From IMG/VR virus record IMGVR_UViG_3300030331_001547, positions 1-23,410 of that record: a stretch of 23,410 nucleotides of DNA; one strand, given 5' to 3'. This DNA comes from a virus. This document shows, piece by piece, positions 1-10,991 of the stretch. Numbering within the stretch: position 1 is the first letter of the stretch; each line of letters starts with the position of its first letter. The position numbers and the translations under genes were made by a program. The notes under the pieces were generated by a model. It was given only the letters and a program-made list of their open reading frames with translations, did not search any database and was not told the origin of the DNA.

Positions 1-4
1 TTTT

Positions 5-3000
5 ATGGATTTACCACAAGAAGCGTCTGAAGGAGCTAAAACAGCAGCTTTTAATAGTGATATTAATTATGTAGACTATACAGCTGGAGGAGAGTTCTTA
101 AGAAGTTTTACAGCAGGTGTGGGTCAAGTCTTTAATAGTTTTGCTGATACAATGGATTGGCTAACAGGGACGGATAGTGTTACAGGTGAGACGACTCCAG
201 TTTCTCCTGCAGGTGTTATAGAAAAATTTGGACCAGCTACTGCGCAAATGGGACCAGCGGGACCAAGTATAGTTGTTTTAGATAAATTAGTAGGAGCTGA
301 AACGGGTTTAAATATAGCTGATGCTTTTAGGGCAGTAGGTGATGCTTTAGAATCTGTAGACGATAATATTAATATGAGTGGTATTGATGGTCAGTTTACT
401 ACACTAGATGAAAATGGTAATTTAAAAATATCTTTTGCCCAAATGGCAAACCCAAAGTTTTGGTATACAAAGGTGGCTCAACAAATACCTAATTTATTAA
501 CTTTTATGGTTGGTGGTGCCGCTGTAGGTAAATTAGCTGTTAAAGGAGCTAAGGCTATTGGTGTTGCAGATAAAATTGCTTTTAAAGGACCTTCTTTATT
601 AAAAAGTATAGGAACAGGATTGGGAAGTAAGGCAATGGGAAAACTACCAAACACAGTAATAAAAGGAAAAGATATAGCAGGTTTCATTGGTGGTGGTGCT
701 GGAGCTAACATGTTAGAAGGAGCAATGATTGCAGGTGAGGCTCATAGGCAAGTGTTAGAAAAAGGGGGGACATTAGACCAGGCTTCTGCTGCGGCTTATG
801 GAGTTTTTGAAGATAACTTAAAATGGATGGCTATTGATGCCCTACAATACAATATATTAACTAAAGGTTTAAAAGGTATTGGTGCTGCTGTAAAGTTAAA
901 CAGTGGTATTAATTTTAAGACTGCTATTGCAAGATTTGCTTTAGGCTCTGGTGTTGCTGTAAATGAAGGTATATTAGAACAGTTTCAAGAGGTTCATCAA
1001 GATTGGTCTACAAAAAAAAATACTGCAGAGGTTTTAGGCGAAAAATTTGATACAGGTTTTTTTGAATATTTCAATGACCCTGCTGTAGCAGAAACAAGAG
1101 TGGTAGCTTTTAGCTTGGGTATATTAGGGGCGGGTACTGGTATTGTTAATCAGGGCGTAAGAGAGATGGCTATATCTACAATAGACTCTATTGCTGAAAG
1201 GTCTAGAATAATAGATAAAAAAATTAAACAAACTGGATTATCTGAGGAGTATGATGAAAATTTATTATTTGCTCAAGCCACTAAAGAGATAAATGAAAAA
1301 GGTTATTCAAAAGAATTTACAAAAGCAGAGGCTGTAGCACAAAAGGTAGAAGAAATAAGAGAAAAGTTTTTAGCAGGTATTGTAGCAGCAGGAGAGATAG
1401 AATTAGGCAATATGCACATAGACAGGTTAGTAAAAGAACAAAAGCTCACTCAAGAAGAAGGCGATAGCTTTAAGCAAAAGATGAATGAGATACAAGAAGC
1501 TTTTAATAAGTATGATAATGTGGGTATGGGTAGATTGACTTTTGAGGCTAAAAAAGAAATGGCTTACCTAGCTTACTATCAATCTAAAAATGATGAGGTA
1601 ATACAACAAAATAAAGATTATTATCAAGCACAAAGAGAAAAGGTAGAGGCTAACACTAAGATGAGTGATAAGGTAAAGAAACAAAACTTAGAAGATATAG
1701 CTGCAGAAGAAAAACAAACAATAGAAATACTTGAAGAAACTGGCAAAGGTTATCAACAATCTATGGATAATCTTTATGATGAATCTAGAATACTTGCTGA
1801 AAAATTAAAAAAAGAAAGGGAGGATAAAATAAATCAAAGGCTAGCACAACAACAAGAAGAACAAGAGCAAGAATCTCCTACTCAGATAAAAGAACAAGAA
1901 ATTAAGCAAGAGAAAAAAAAAGAAGTAGAAAAAATAAAATCTGAAATAGAAAAATTAAGAAAGCGTGTTGTAGATAATAAAACCACTAAGTCTAAACAAT
2001 CTAATCAAAGAAAAATATTTAGACTATTAGAACAAAAATATATAGCACAAGGCTTGTCTAAAGAAAATGCTAAAAAAACAGTAAAAGAGGTAAGGTCTAT
2101 ATTAGATGCAAATCTAAAGTTTACTCTTTCTAAAAAGGGTCAACAAGAGATAGAGACAGGGCAAATGGATGATGTGAAGATTGAAATGAAAAAAGGCAAA
2201 AGATTCTTTGCTTTAGAAAAAGCTTTAACAGAAAAGTTTAGAAAGAAAAATGTTAATATAGTTATTGGTGACTTTTCTAATACTAGATTTAGTAAAGAGA
2301 TAGGTCAATCATTTGATAATGTAAGATTAAATGGTGCAGCCATGGGTCTATCTGCCTATTTAGATTTAAACAACCTCACTAGAAGTGTTTTAAGGCACGA
2401 GTTTTCACATATATACATGTCTGTATATTGGAATAGCGGACCAATGAAAGCTCTTAAAAAGATAGTTTTAAAGAGTAATTTTTATAAAGAAGCTCAACGA
2501 AATTACTATGACCAGTTAATATTTAAAAAAGACGGTGTAAAGTATAGATTGTCTGACATAATAAATCAACAAGAAATACAGGGATATTTAGAGTGGAGAA
2601 AAAAAACTAAAAAAGCAGACAAGTCTGTAGATGGTTATTTAGCATCACAAAGAAGTAAGCTTACTAAGTTAGGGTATGAAAAACTAACTGCATCACAACA
2701 AAGATTCGTTTTAGAAGAAGCTGTAGCAAAAGTTTTAGAAGCCCCTTTGAGTGATTCGCAGATTAAAAAAGCGTTTACAACACAGGATTCTCCTACTGCA
2801 AAAAGAAAGATTGATGGATTCTTTTCTTATGTATCTAGTGTGTTTACAAGACAAGACTCTAAGCAAATATTAGAGGCTGCAAATATAGAAGGTTTAGTTA
2901 CAGAGTTAAAAGATGCTGTGGGTGCAGTAGATATTGATATGAAAAAGGTTAAGCCTTTTACTAAAAGAGTTAGAAGACAAAAGGGTTATGGAAACAAAAT

Positions 3001-6000
3001 GCAGAGTCGTTATATTATGAACACTAGACAGACTGCAAAAAACGCTATTAAAACAGAGATAAATAACTTAATATATTCAGAGGCATTTAAAGAAACTAGA
3101 GAGTCTAAAGATAGCTTTAACCCTACAGGTAAAAGAAAAGGTATGCCTACAGCAAAGTATATACAAGCCTTACAAAATCTTATAACACAAAACTCTGAAC
3201 AAATGCAGGAAAACGTTCAGCAGTATGGAGAAGAAGTTTCTAACTATTTATTTGATAATAATGGTAAGCCTAGAAAAGATTTCTTTGAATTAGTTAATGA
3301 AGAGTTCCAATCTTATAGAACATCTCCTATTGTAAAAATGGATTCAGAGTATGAAAGCTTTACAGAAAATGATGAAAACTTTGTTGAAGCATTTTTAGAA
3401 ACTAGAAATGGTGAAGGGCGTATGGGTGAGTTTATGTCAGACTTTGTAAAAAAACAAATATCCATAGGTGGTGTAGATATAAACCTAAGACACTTAAGAC
3501 AAGTTCTATATAACTCTGTAAAAGATATTAACGGTGTTATGTTAACAAAGGAGCAGTATGTAGAAAGGCAAGAGACTATGCTAGACATACTAAAAGAAGG
3601 AGAAACATTTACATCTGAAAATCAATTGTTAGCAAACTTTATGAATTATATGAAAGAAGTTTATAAAGGCGACAACACTATGCAGGGCAATCCTATAGAA
3701 CATATATATCAAGAGCTATCTAGTTTTAAGCAAATAGATTTCCATACCATATCTTTAGTAAACGGAAAGTATCAAATAAAAAAAGCTACTAAAATAGAAA
3801 ACAATATTATTAAAAATAGAGCCAGAAAGTTTTTTACAAACTCTTTTCAAGTAAAAGACAACAAGCTTACAGGAGAGGGCTTTACAGATAATATGGTTTC
3901 TAGACTTAATTTAGTCTCTAATTTAATGTCTGTTCATAACAAAATGATAGATAGCTCTTTGTCTGATGAGCAAAAAACAAAAATAGCAAAAGAGTTTGTT
4001 TACGAAAATTTATTTAAAAACAATAACGAGTTATATAGTAGCCCTGAAGCTATAGATGATGCTGTAGTTGAAGAGTTTGTTAAGTTTGAAAATGTAGAAG
4101 AATCTGCTACATTTAAATTAATTCAAGATTTAGCAAGAATAGAGTTTCAAGACAAAAAAGGCTCTAAACGTGCGTATGCGCAAGATGCAAGAAGAGGTAA
4201 AAAAGACCGAGCGCACGTTATAGAAGTTATTAAGAAGTTTGCGGAAAGAAATGATTTACAATTAGCTATAGAAGAAGGTAAGTTAGACCCTAATTTCAAA
4301 GAGAACTTTAAATCTTTAATGGAGTTCTCTATTAACAATAATAACTTTTTAAGAGCTATTAACAAAAAGACAACCACTCCAGCTAGATTAATTATTAACA
4401 GAGATGGTTCTTTAAATTTTGCACAGGTTTATCCAGACGCAAAACGTTTTTCACAAGGTGTTTTAAATAGTATATTAGAAAAGGCTATAGAAACACAAGA
4501 GTTAAAAGAGTTTGACTCTATGATGCTTATGCCTAACAATGAAAAGATTAATGTAACAGCTAAAATGAATTTTACTGATAATCTAATAGGTTATATTAAT
4601 CAAGAGATGAAAACAGAAGAAGGTAAGAAGAATCTGTTAGAGATGTTTGAGGGTAACTTGTATATAGAAAATGCTATAAAAAACAATACGCTTCCTGAGA
4701 TAGTAGAAGTAATGGGTTATGTGCGAGGGGAAGATGGATTTGCTAGGGGTAAAGCTCCAGCAAATGTATATACTTCAGCTCAAATAGGATTAATAGTAGA
4801 TGCTATAGAATCAGGAACAGATACTTATAGTCAAAGTGTAACAGTATTTTCTGACAAGAAAAATGAAGTTCACATTAAAAACACTAAGCTATTAACTTTA
4901 GAAGAGGCTCGTAAAGAAATAAAGAAGTTTGAAGGCAGTCCTGTAACATTTTTAAATGGAGATACTTATTTATCAGGAGACCAAAACTTTATAAATCAAT
5001 TAACTAAAGATTTAGAAACTTTTGTTAATAATAACAGTATTGAAGTAAGTCCTAATATATTAGAACAAGTAGCCCTAAACTATGCTATAAACAAAATGCA
5101 TGCCAAAGATTTATTATTAGGTCCTGCTAAATACTTTAAAAATGGTAGAGATTATATTAAAAGGTCAGCTGGTCCTATTGCATCAGGTATAAAGATGGGT
5201 GGAAGGATAGAGCCTATTATGATTAAAGATTCTGTGTTTTATTTAAACAAAGAAGATGAGTCTGATATTATATTCGAAGAACAGTATAACAAACTTCCAA
5301 ATAAAAAAAAGAAACAATATGATGAAGTTAACAGGACGGATGCTACATCATTTATTTTACCTGAAGATGGAAAAGATATTAAAAGTTTATTTGGTGGAGT
5401 AAGACAGCCAGGTAATCATTATAAGTTTGTATATAATGGACAAAACTTTGACAACAAACAATTTGAAAATAAATTTGGTAAAAGACTTCCTTTTTATGGA
5501 AAAACTAATGTATTTGTATTGTCAGATAATTTAATTGCTCAATATCCTAAATTTGCACAACTAGCTCAAGCATTAAGGTTAAGAAGAAAACAAGGCGTAG
5601 TTCCTGTTATTATGTTTAATTCAGCTATTAAAGTTCAAAGTAATGAAATGACAGAGTCTTTAGTAAGTGTAGATGAATTACAAGAGCTTTTAAAAAATGA
5701 AGGAAAGAAGCTGAACGAAATGCAAGATGACTTTTTTGTAGACAGAGAAAATGGATTGACTGGCTTAGATGGTAATAATTTCTTTTTACAAACGGAATTA
5801 GATAAATCTTCAAGTGATGCTATATTTGGAAAGCAGTTTATAGCCATGCTACTATCTTTACCACAAAACAGTAAAGAAGCTGTAGGTGTAGTTAAAAAGC
5901 TAATGAATGCTAGAAACTCTTTAAATGAAAATAAGCTAAGCAAGTTTAGACCTGACAATAAAGACTTTAGAGAAGCTGTTGCTAATGTTATGGACCCAAA

Positions 6001-9000
6001 GATATTTGGTGAAGCAATAATAGAGCAAGTAAGAAGCGGAAGTATAGACTCAAACACTATAGAGGTAATAAACAAAACCCTTAAATCGCAGTTCCAAAAA
6101 TCTATGAAGCTACGTGCTCCAGGTGGACTACTACATCAATCTACAGACTTTGCTATAGACACAGAGAACATATCTAAAGATAAGATATCTGAATCTCCAG
6201 GACTAAAAGGTTATGTAAAAGAAGATGGTAACATAAAAGAATATGCAGAGGTTATTGTAGATGAGTCTTTGGGTTATGGAGAAGGTGATGTTATTATACT
6301 ACAAAGGGTTCCTTTCTCTAAATTAGGAGATGCTGTAATAGGTAGGGTAAAAGGCACTGTGTCTAATTCAGGTTCTATGGTTATGATTCCAGCAGAGCTT
6401 TCACACAAGATAGGTTCTGATATGGACGGTGACTCATTGCATGTTGTAGGTAAGTTTAAAGAAGAAAAAAACAAAGCTCAAGAAGAATTCAATGCAGCTT
6501 TTCAGTCGGTTGTAGATATGTTAAGCAAGAAAGAGTATCAAGCATACATGGAGGCTGATATGAACTTTGAGTCTGCTGTAGAAGAAGCTGTAAGTAAATT
6601 TCCAAAAGGAATAACCCCAGTCAATGATAATAAAAATGATTTATCTATACTAGGTAATAACGATATATACAAATCAAATGTATTAGGTGCTGGTATGATA
6701 GGTATTGCGGCTGTGTTAAACACTACACAAAAGACATTAAGTAACTTTAAAGTTCTGGGACACCCATTAAAAAGCACTATTAATGGCAAAGAAATACAAA
6801 GAAGCTTTGAGGATGGTGGTAATGCATTTAAAAATGTAGCCTATATATTAAACATCTTTTTAGACAATGCAAGTAAAGGTAAGGCTAACCAGATGAATAT
6901 GAACATCCATACGTTTCCTATTATACAACAACTTGTATTAAGAAACGTAGAGTTCAATAATATTATGGCTATACTTAATCACCCTGCTACAAAAAGGGTT
7001 TCAGAAATACTATCTAATACAGAGGGTAGGCCAGCAGATAATATTCCAACAGCTATAGGACAAGCTTTACAAGAATTAAATGTTACATCTTTAGCTGAGT
7101 ATGATATACAAATAAATGATGGCTTTGTAAATCAAAATGCTGAAGTGTTAACTTTATTACGTGAAATCTATGATGTAAAGGAAGGGGCTGAGCAAAATTA
7201 TTTTGGTCAAGGAACTTCTTTCTTGGGAACTATTAGCACGTTAAATAACTTGGACAGTAAAATGCCTGAAAACATACACGGTGCTAGAGAGTTAAAGGCT
7301 AAAATAGATAAGTTAATAAAACATATATCTGGAACAAAAGGCTCTGCAATATTTGATGCATCTGATTTATATAAAAATGGACAGTTTACTTCACCTGTGT
7401 TACAAGAAAACTATACTAAACTAACTGAATATATAAATGATTTAACTAAGCTAGACCCTGTTCACCAATCAGAGCTTAAATCTCTAGCCACATCAGAAGA
7501 GTTTACTAATAAATTAAAATCATTACTGTTAAGAAAAGTAGGTCCAGAACTATATCAATACAATCCTGCAAATATTTTAGGAAGCGTAATGTCTGCTGAT
7601 GTAAAGGTTCTTGAAAAACTAGCTAATCCAGAATCAAAAATTCAAGAAGTTAACAATATAATTTTAGAAAATTTATTAAAAGTCTCTTTGAACAATTCGC
7701 AGTATGAGTTCTTTAAGTTTTTGACTATAGAAAAGGTAGGGTCAAACTACAAAATTAAACTAAACAGAAACATAAAAGAAAACTACGAATTAGCACAAGA
7801 GGCTTTTGAAAAACTACCACTTAACATGCAAGACTATTTAGCTCATTATGATTTAGTTTTTAATAATCATACGGGTATAGATGCTATATTACCTTACATG
7901 GGTAAGTCAAAAAAATCAAAAAGATTTGGTATATACAAATTAGGTAAAAAAATAAATTTAGAAAAGGTAGCAGAAGGGGTGGATTTAAAAAGAGTAGAAA
8001 ATTATATAAAAAGTCCAACAATTACCGCGAAAATGAATTACTTTTTTATAGAAAAGGCTAGAGAAGAACTTGTTATAGAAGAAAACGAGTCAGGCGAGGT
8101 AATGTATTCTAGAAAGGTTCAGCCAGAGGTGTTGGGTGTAGCTAAAGGTAAACAAATTATAGACCAAGATGGTAACTTTGGTAGCACAGCTATGTATTCT
8201 TATTCAGAACAAATAGATTCAGAAGAAAATATGCCTGGTATTAAAGGTATGATTGAATATTTAAGAGTTGCTGCAGGTAAATCTTTTGAAAGCAAACAAG
8301 ACATGGAGGCTAGAATGGAGACAAAGCAAAAAGAGGCTTACGAAGAAATGTATAAAAAATACAGAGAGGACTTTGTTAAAGTGTCTGAGTTAGAAGCTCA
8401 ACTATTATCTACTGATGAAAGTGGTAATATGAAAATTGAATCTGATGCATATACTGTAGATGATTTAATTAAACAAATGAAAGAGTTAAACACGTTTGAC
8501 AAAACTGCTAAAACAAGACTTTATAACACTATTGGTCAAGTTGTAGGAGCTAAAATAGCATTAAAGGTTATTCAAACACAACTTAACAATGCAGAAAAAA
8601 ACGGTCTTTCTCAAGAAATAATAGATAAATTAGAAAAAGAAAAACAAGACATAAAATTAAAAAAACAAGGGGGTGATGTTAGTAAGGTTGCTAAATGGTT
8701 AAGCACTGATATAAGTGATTCAATTAGAGGTGAAATAGCAGAACTTCTGAATGTTCTTAATCAAGAAGAGATGTTGTATGGAATAGAAATGGATAAGGTT
8801 AATAATAAGTTTAAAATGGATAAAACTTATGAAAACTTATTAAAATCTAAACTTGGTAAAGGTAAAAGTAGCCTGTGGTTTTTAAAGTATGGCTTGTATA
8901 AACTTAGTTATGTGGCTAGATATTATTATAATCAAAGAATTTTTGGAAACATAATGATAGAAGAACAAAAAGAAGTCCCTGCAATGATTGAAAGAAATGG

Positions 9001-10969
9001 CAAACAAGTACAGGTTGGAACTAAATATGCTAGAGTGTTAAGATTAAAAAATGAAGCAGAGGCTAAAAATTCTAATTTTTCTAAAGAAGAACAAGCTTAT
9101 TACAATATGTATAAGCAGGTAACTGAAACTTTCCAAAATCATTTATCACAAAAAATAGGACAAGATGGAGAAGTGGTCTTAAAAGAAAAAAGAAAAGATT
9201 ATATACCTCACAGAAGTATGTCTAGGAATGAAATGATGATTGCTAGGAATTTAACTTCTGCTTATATATTAAATAACTACTCGCATGAACTATCTAAGAT
9301 TGTGGTCGTAAACAGAAAAACTGGAGAGTCTAAACCTTTGCGTGACTTTATTGAAGAATATAAGATTTTACAAATAGATAAAAATACAAAGGGCTCTATT
9401 AAATTAGGCTCTGCGCAAGATAGAGCTTTGAGGTCAGAAATAAAACAACTTATATCTGATGCTAATAGGTATTTAAAAAGAGGAACTGATGCAGATGGTA
9501 ATATTATCATTAGAGAACAAGCGCAAGATAATGAAATGGGTAAATACTTTAACAGATATGTAGAAGAACGTTCTAGTTCTGCTGAATTTAAAGGCTCAAT
9601 AGATATGCACGCAGCTTTACAAGACTACGTTAGAACTAATTTATTTTATCATGGTTTAGATTCTCAGTCAGGATTTAAATTTAAAGGTATAACAGAGCAG
9701 ATACCATTAATAGATGGTATAATGGGTTATCAATCTTTAAGGGGCAGAGAAAACGCAAGAACTTGGGTAAAAGAGTTATTGTTAGAAAGATATGTTTTGA
9801 AAAAGACAACTAAAAAATCTTTATTTACAGCTAGTGGAGAAAGAATTTGGGCAGACAAAATATTTGAAAATTTACATAAGTGGACAATGTTTATTGGTTT
9901 AGGTTTTAACTTTACTGCGGGTGCTGGTAACATATTAATAGGTAAGTACAACACCTTTAGACAAGCTGGTTGGACTAAATTTAGAGTTGGTGAAGCTAGA
10001 TTTTTTGGTATGACTAAAAAAGGTTTTGATAAAAACATTGCTAATAAAACTAGAAAGATAACTACATACTTTGGTTTATTAAATGAATCTTCTGCACAAA
10101 TTAGTGAAGATATATTTAGAGGTCCATTTGGAGATTTAGTGTTTGTTGCCATGGTAGGTTCAGAGAAGTATATACAAAGAGCACAGTTCGCAGGTATGAT
10201 GACAGATGCTGAGTTTGATTCTTTTGAAATAGTAAATGGTCAAGTAAAAGTAAAACCAGGCCAAAACACTGTAGAGAAAAACAAAACTAATCAAGAAGTA
10301 TTTGATGAGTTATCTAAAAATGCTGACAGATATAAGTCAAAAATATTTGAAGTGCAGGGTCAGGGTTATACAGCATTAGACCAAAGATTAATACAACACT
10401 ATTCTATTGTAAATGGTTTGTTACAATTTAAGAGATGGTTGCCTACATTTATATTAGATAGAATGTCTGCAGAAAAACAACTAAGAAGTGGAGAGTGGTA
10501 CATAGGTACAGCTCCTGCTATGATATCTTATATGAAAGATGTTATACTTGACCCAGATGGTAAAGATGTAAGAGGTAAGTTTGGCGCTGCCTTTAGAAAG
10601 CTTCCAAAACACAGACAAGAGGCTGTAGCTAGAGCTTATAGAGGTGTGCTTGGTATGATGACTGTAGTTTGTTTATATGCATTTACAGGAGGGTTTAGTG
10701 AAGATGATGATGAAAGTGCTGTACAGAAACAATTAAAAAGAACTTTCTGGGATATGAACCTTATGTTAAACATAGACAAATGGCAATATATGATTTCTAT
10801 GCCAGCAGCACAAACAGGTGAAAACTTATTATTTGGTATGAAAGATTTAGTTACTAGAGCAGAGTATCAAAGAGATGCAAAGTATGGTGATAAAGGAGAT
10901 TTAAAAGCGCGTGGTAGATTAGCTAGATTGTTCCCTAATATTGTTAGAGGTACGTTTGCTAAAGAGTAA
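5..10969 (+). CDS. Giant virion-associated polyprotein with RNA-polymerase-like DxDGD and HExxH motifs
   Basis: At least 3654 residues. The frame is open to the window edge, so the ATG at 5 may be internal and the true start upstream. Seen in order: Gly/Ala-rich hydrophobic segments near residues 160-187, 226-246 and 366-385; a Lys/Glu/Gln-rich coiled-coil region at about 480-670; an HExxH zinc-peptidase motif (H798, E799, H802) with EEAVA at 904-908 as a possible third ligand; GGLLHQ at 2040-2045; then R2101-x-P2103 followed by IPAELSHKIGSDMDGD with D2139, D2141 and D2143; and hydrophobic stretches near 3300-3315 and 3546-3564. The spacing from RxP to GSDxDGD is that of the double-psi beta-barrel holding the catalytic Mg-binding aspartates of two-barrel RNA polymerases; crAss-like phages carry a similar signature in a huge virion protein. 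Inference: it is packaged in the capsid and ejected with the DNA, and may transcribe early genes. The polymerase call is motif-based only. It could instead be a large polyvalent protein that has lost activity. Confidence 0.75.
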   Translation: MDLPQEASEGAKTAAFNSDINYVDYTAGGEFLRSFTAGVGQVFNSFADTMDWLTGTDSVTGETTPVSPAGVIEKFGPATAQMGPAGPSIVVLDKLVGAETGLNIADAFRAVGDALESVDDNINMSGIDGQFTTLDENGNLKISFAQMANPKFWYTKVAQQIPNLLTFMVGGAAVGKLAVKGAKAIGVADKIAFKGPSLLKSIGTGLGSKAMGKLPNTVIKGKDIAGFIGGGAGANMLEGAMIAGEAHRQVLEKGGTLDQASAAAYGVFEDNLKWMAIDALQYNILTKGLKGIGAAVKLNSGINFKTAIARFALGSGVAVNEGILEQFQEVHQDWSTKKNTAEVLGEKFDTGFFEYFNDPAVAETRVVAFSLGILGAGTGIVNQGVREMAISTIDSIAERSRIIDKKIKQTGLSEEYDENLLFAQATKEINEKGYSKEFTKAEAVAQKVEEIREKFLAGIVAAGEIELGNMHIDRLVKEQKLTQEEGDSFKQKMNEIQEAFNKYDNVGMGRLTFEAKKEMAYLAYYQSKNDEVIQQNKDYYQAQREKVEANTKMSDKVKKQNLEDIAAEEKQTIEILEETGKGYQQSMDNLYDESRILAEKLKKEREDKINQRLAQQQEEQEQESPTQIKEQEIKQEKKKEVEKIKSEIEKLRKRVVDNKTTKSKQSNQRKIFRLLEQKYIAQGLSKENAKKTVKEVRSILDANLKFTLSKKGQQEIETGQMDDVKIEMKKGKRFFALEKALTEKFRKKNVNIVIGDFSNTRFSKEIGQSFDNVRLNGAAMGLSAYLDLNNLTRSVLRHEFSHIYMSVYWNSGPMKALKKIVLKSNFYKEAQRNYYDQLIFKKDGVKYRLSDIINQQEIQGYLEWRKKTKKADKSVDGYLASQRSKLTKLGYEKLTASQQRFVLEEAVAKVLEAPLSDSQIKKAFTTQDSPTAKRKIDGFFSYVSSVFTRQDSKQILEAANIEGLVTELKDAVGAVDIDMKKVKPFTKRVRRQKGYGNKMQSRYIMNTRQTAKNAIKTEINNLIYSEAFKETRESKDSFNPTGKRKGMPTAKYIQALQNLITQNSEQMQENVQQYGEEVSNYLFDNNGKPRKDFFELVNEEFQSYRTSPIVKMDSEYESFTENDENFVEAFLETRNGEGRMGEFMSDFVKKQISIGGVDINLRHLRQVLYNSVKDINGVMLTKEQYVERQETMLDILKEGETFTSENQLLANFMNYMKEVYKGDNTMQGNPIEHIYQELSSFKQIDFHTISLVNGKYQIKKATKIENNIIKNRARKFFTNSFQVKDNKLTGEGFTDNMVSRLNLVSNLMSVHNKMIDSSLSDEQKTKIAKEFVYENLFKNNNELYSSPEAIDDAVVEEFVKFENVEESATFKLIQDLARIEFQDKKGSKRAYAQDARRGKKDRAHVIEVIKKFAERNDLQLAIEEGKLDPNFKENFKSLMEFSINNNNFLRAINKKTTTPARLIINRDGSLNFAQVYPDAKRFSQGVLNSILEKAIETQELKEFDSMMLMPNNEKINVTAKMNFTDNLIGYINQEMKTEEGKKNLLEMFEGNLYIENAIKNNTLPEIVEVMGYVRGEDGFARGKAPANVYTSAQIGLIVDAIESGTDTYSQSVTVFSDKKNEVHIKNTKLLTLEEARKEIKKFEGSPVTFLNGDTYLSGDQNFINQLTKDLETFVNNNSIEVSPNILEQVALNYAINKMHAKDLLLGPAKYFKNGRDYIKRSAGPIASGIKMGGRIEPIMIKDSVFYLNKEDESDIIFEEQYNKLPNKKKKQYDEVNRTDATSFILPEDGKDIKSLFGGVRQPGNHYKFVYNGQNFDNKQFENKFGKRLPFYGKTNVFVLSDNLIAQYPKFAQLAQALRLRRKQGVVPVIMFNSAIKVQSNEMTESLVSVDELQELLKNEGKKLNEMQDDFFVDRENGLTGLDGNNFFLQTELDKSSSDAIFGKQFIAMLLSLPQNSKEAVGVVKKLMNARNSLNENKLSKFRPDNKDFREAVANVMDPKIFGEAIIEQVRSGSIDSNTIEVINKTLKSQFQKSMKLRAPGGLLHQSTDFAIDTENISKDKISESPGLKGYVKEDGNIKEYAEVIVDESLGYGEGDVIILQRVPFSKLGDAVIGRVKGTVSNSGSMVMIPAELSHKIGSDMDGDSLHVVGKFKEEKNKAQEEFNAAFQSVVDMLSKKEYQAYMEADMNFESAVEEAVSKFPKGITPVNDNKNDLSILGNNDIYKSNVLGAGMIGIAAVLNTTQKTLSNFKVLGHPLKSTINGKEIQRSFEDGGNAFKNVAYILNIFLDNASKGKANQMNMNIHTFPIIQQLVLRNVEFNNIMAILNHPATKRVSEILSNTEGRPADNIPTAIGQALQELNVTSLAEYDIQINDGFVNQNAEVLTLLREIYDVKEGAEQNYFGQGTSFLGTISTLNNLDSKMPENIHGARELKAKIDKLIKHISGTKGSAIFDASDLYKNGQFTSPVLQENYTKLTEYINDLTKLDPVHQSELKSLATSEEFTNKLKSLLLRKVGPELYQYNPANILGSVMSADVKVLEKLANPESKIQEVNNIILENLLKVSLNNSQYEFFKFLTIEKVGSNYKIKLNRNIKENYELAQEAFEKLPLNMQDYLAHYDLVFNNHTGIDAILPYMGKSKKSKRFGIYKLGKKINLEKVAEGVDLKRVENYIKSPTITAKMNYFFIEKAREELVIEENESGEVMYSRKVQPEVLGVAKGKQIIDQDGNFGSTAMYSYSEQIDSEENMPGIKGMIEYLRVAAGKSFESKQDMEARMETKQKEAYEEMYKKYREDFVKVSELEAQLLSTDESGNMKIESDAYTVDDLIKQMKELNTFDKTAKTRLYNTIGQVVGAKIALKVIQTQLNNAEKNGLSQEIIDKLEKEKQDIKLKKQGGDVSKVAKWLSTDISDSIRGEIAELLNVLNQEEMLYGIEMDKVNNKFKMDKTYENLLKSKLGKGKSSLWFLKYGLYKLSYVARYYYNQRIFGNIMIEEQKEVPAMIERNGKQVQVGTKYARVLRLKNEAEAKNSNFSKEEQAYYNMYKQVTETFQNHLSQKIGQDGEVVLKEKRKDYIPHRSMSRNEMMIARNLTSAYILNNYSHELSKIVVVNRKTGESKPLRDFIEEYKILQIDKNTKGSIKLGSAQDRALRSEIKQLISDANRYLKRGTDADGNIIIREQAQDNEMGKYFNRYVEERSSSAEFKGSIDMHAALQDYVRTNLFYHGLDSQSGFKFKGITEQIPLIDGIMGYQSLRGRENARTWVKELLLERYVLKKTTKKSLFTASGERIWADKIFENLHKWTMFIGLGFNFTAGAGNILIGKYNTFRQAGWTKFRVGEARFFGMTKKGFDKNIANKTRKITTYFGLLNESSAQISEDIFRGPFGDLVFVAMVGSEKYIQRAQFAGMMTDAEFDSFEIVNGQVKVKPGQNTVEKNKTNQEVFDELSKNADRYKSKIFEVQGQGYTALDQRLIQHYSIVNGLLQFKRWLPTFILDRMSAEKQLRSGEWYIGTAPAMISYMKDVILDPDGKDVRGKFGAAFRKLPKHRQEAVARAYRGVLGMMTVVCLYAFTGGFSEDDDESAVQKQLKRTFWDMNLMLNIDKWQYMISMPAAQTGENLLFGMKDLVTRAEYQRDAKYGDKGDLKARGRLARLFPNIVRGTFAKE

Positions 10970-10991
10970 AAAATCAATAAATAAAAATTAG

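Noticed and set aside
5635-6075. 146-residue minus-strand frame inside the giant gene
   Set aside because: Ser/Leu/Phe-rich shadow of the opposite coding strand, with no domain and no operon context. The same applies to the minus-strand frames at 9730-10152, 478-711, 3313-3588, 4147-4377, 6274-6474, 6538-6789 and 9277-9510.
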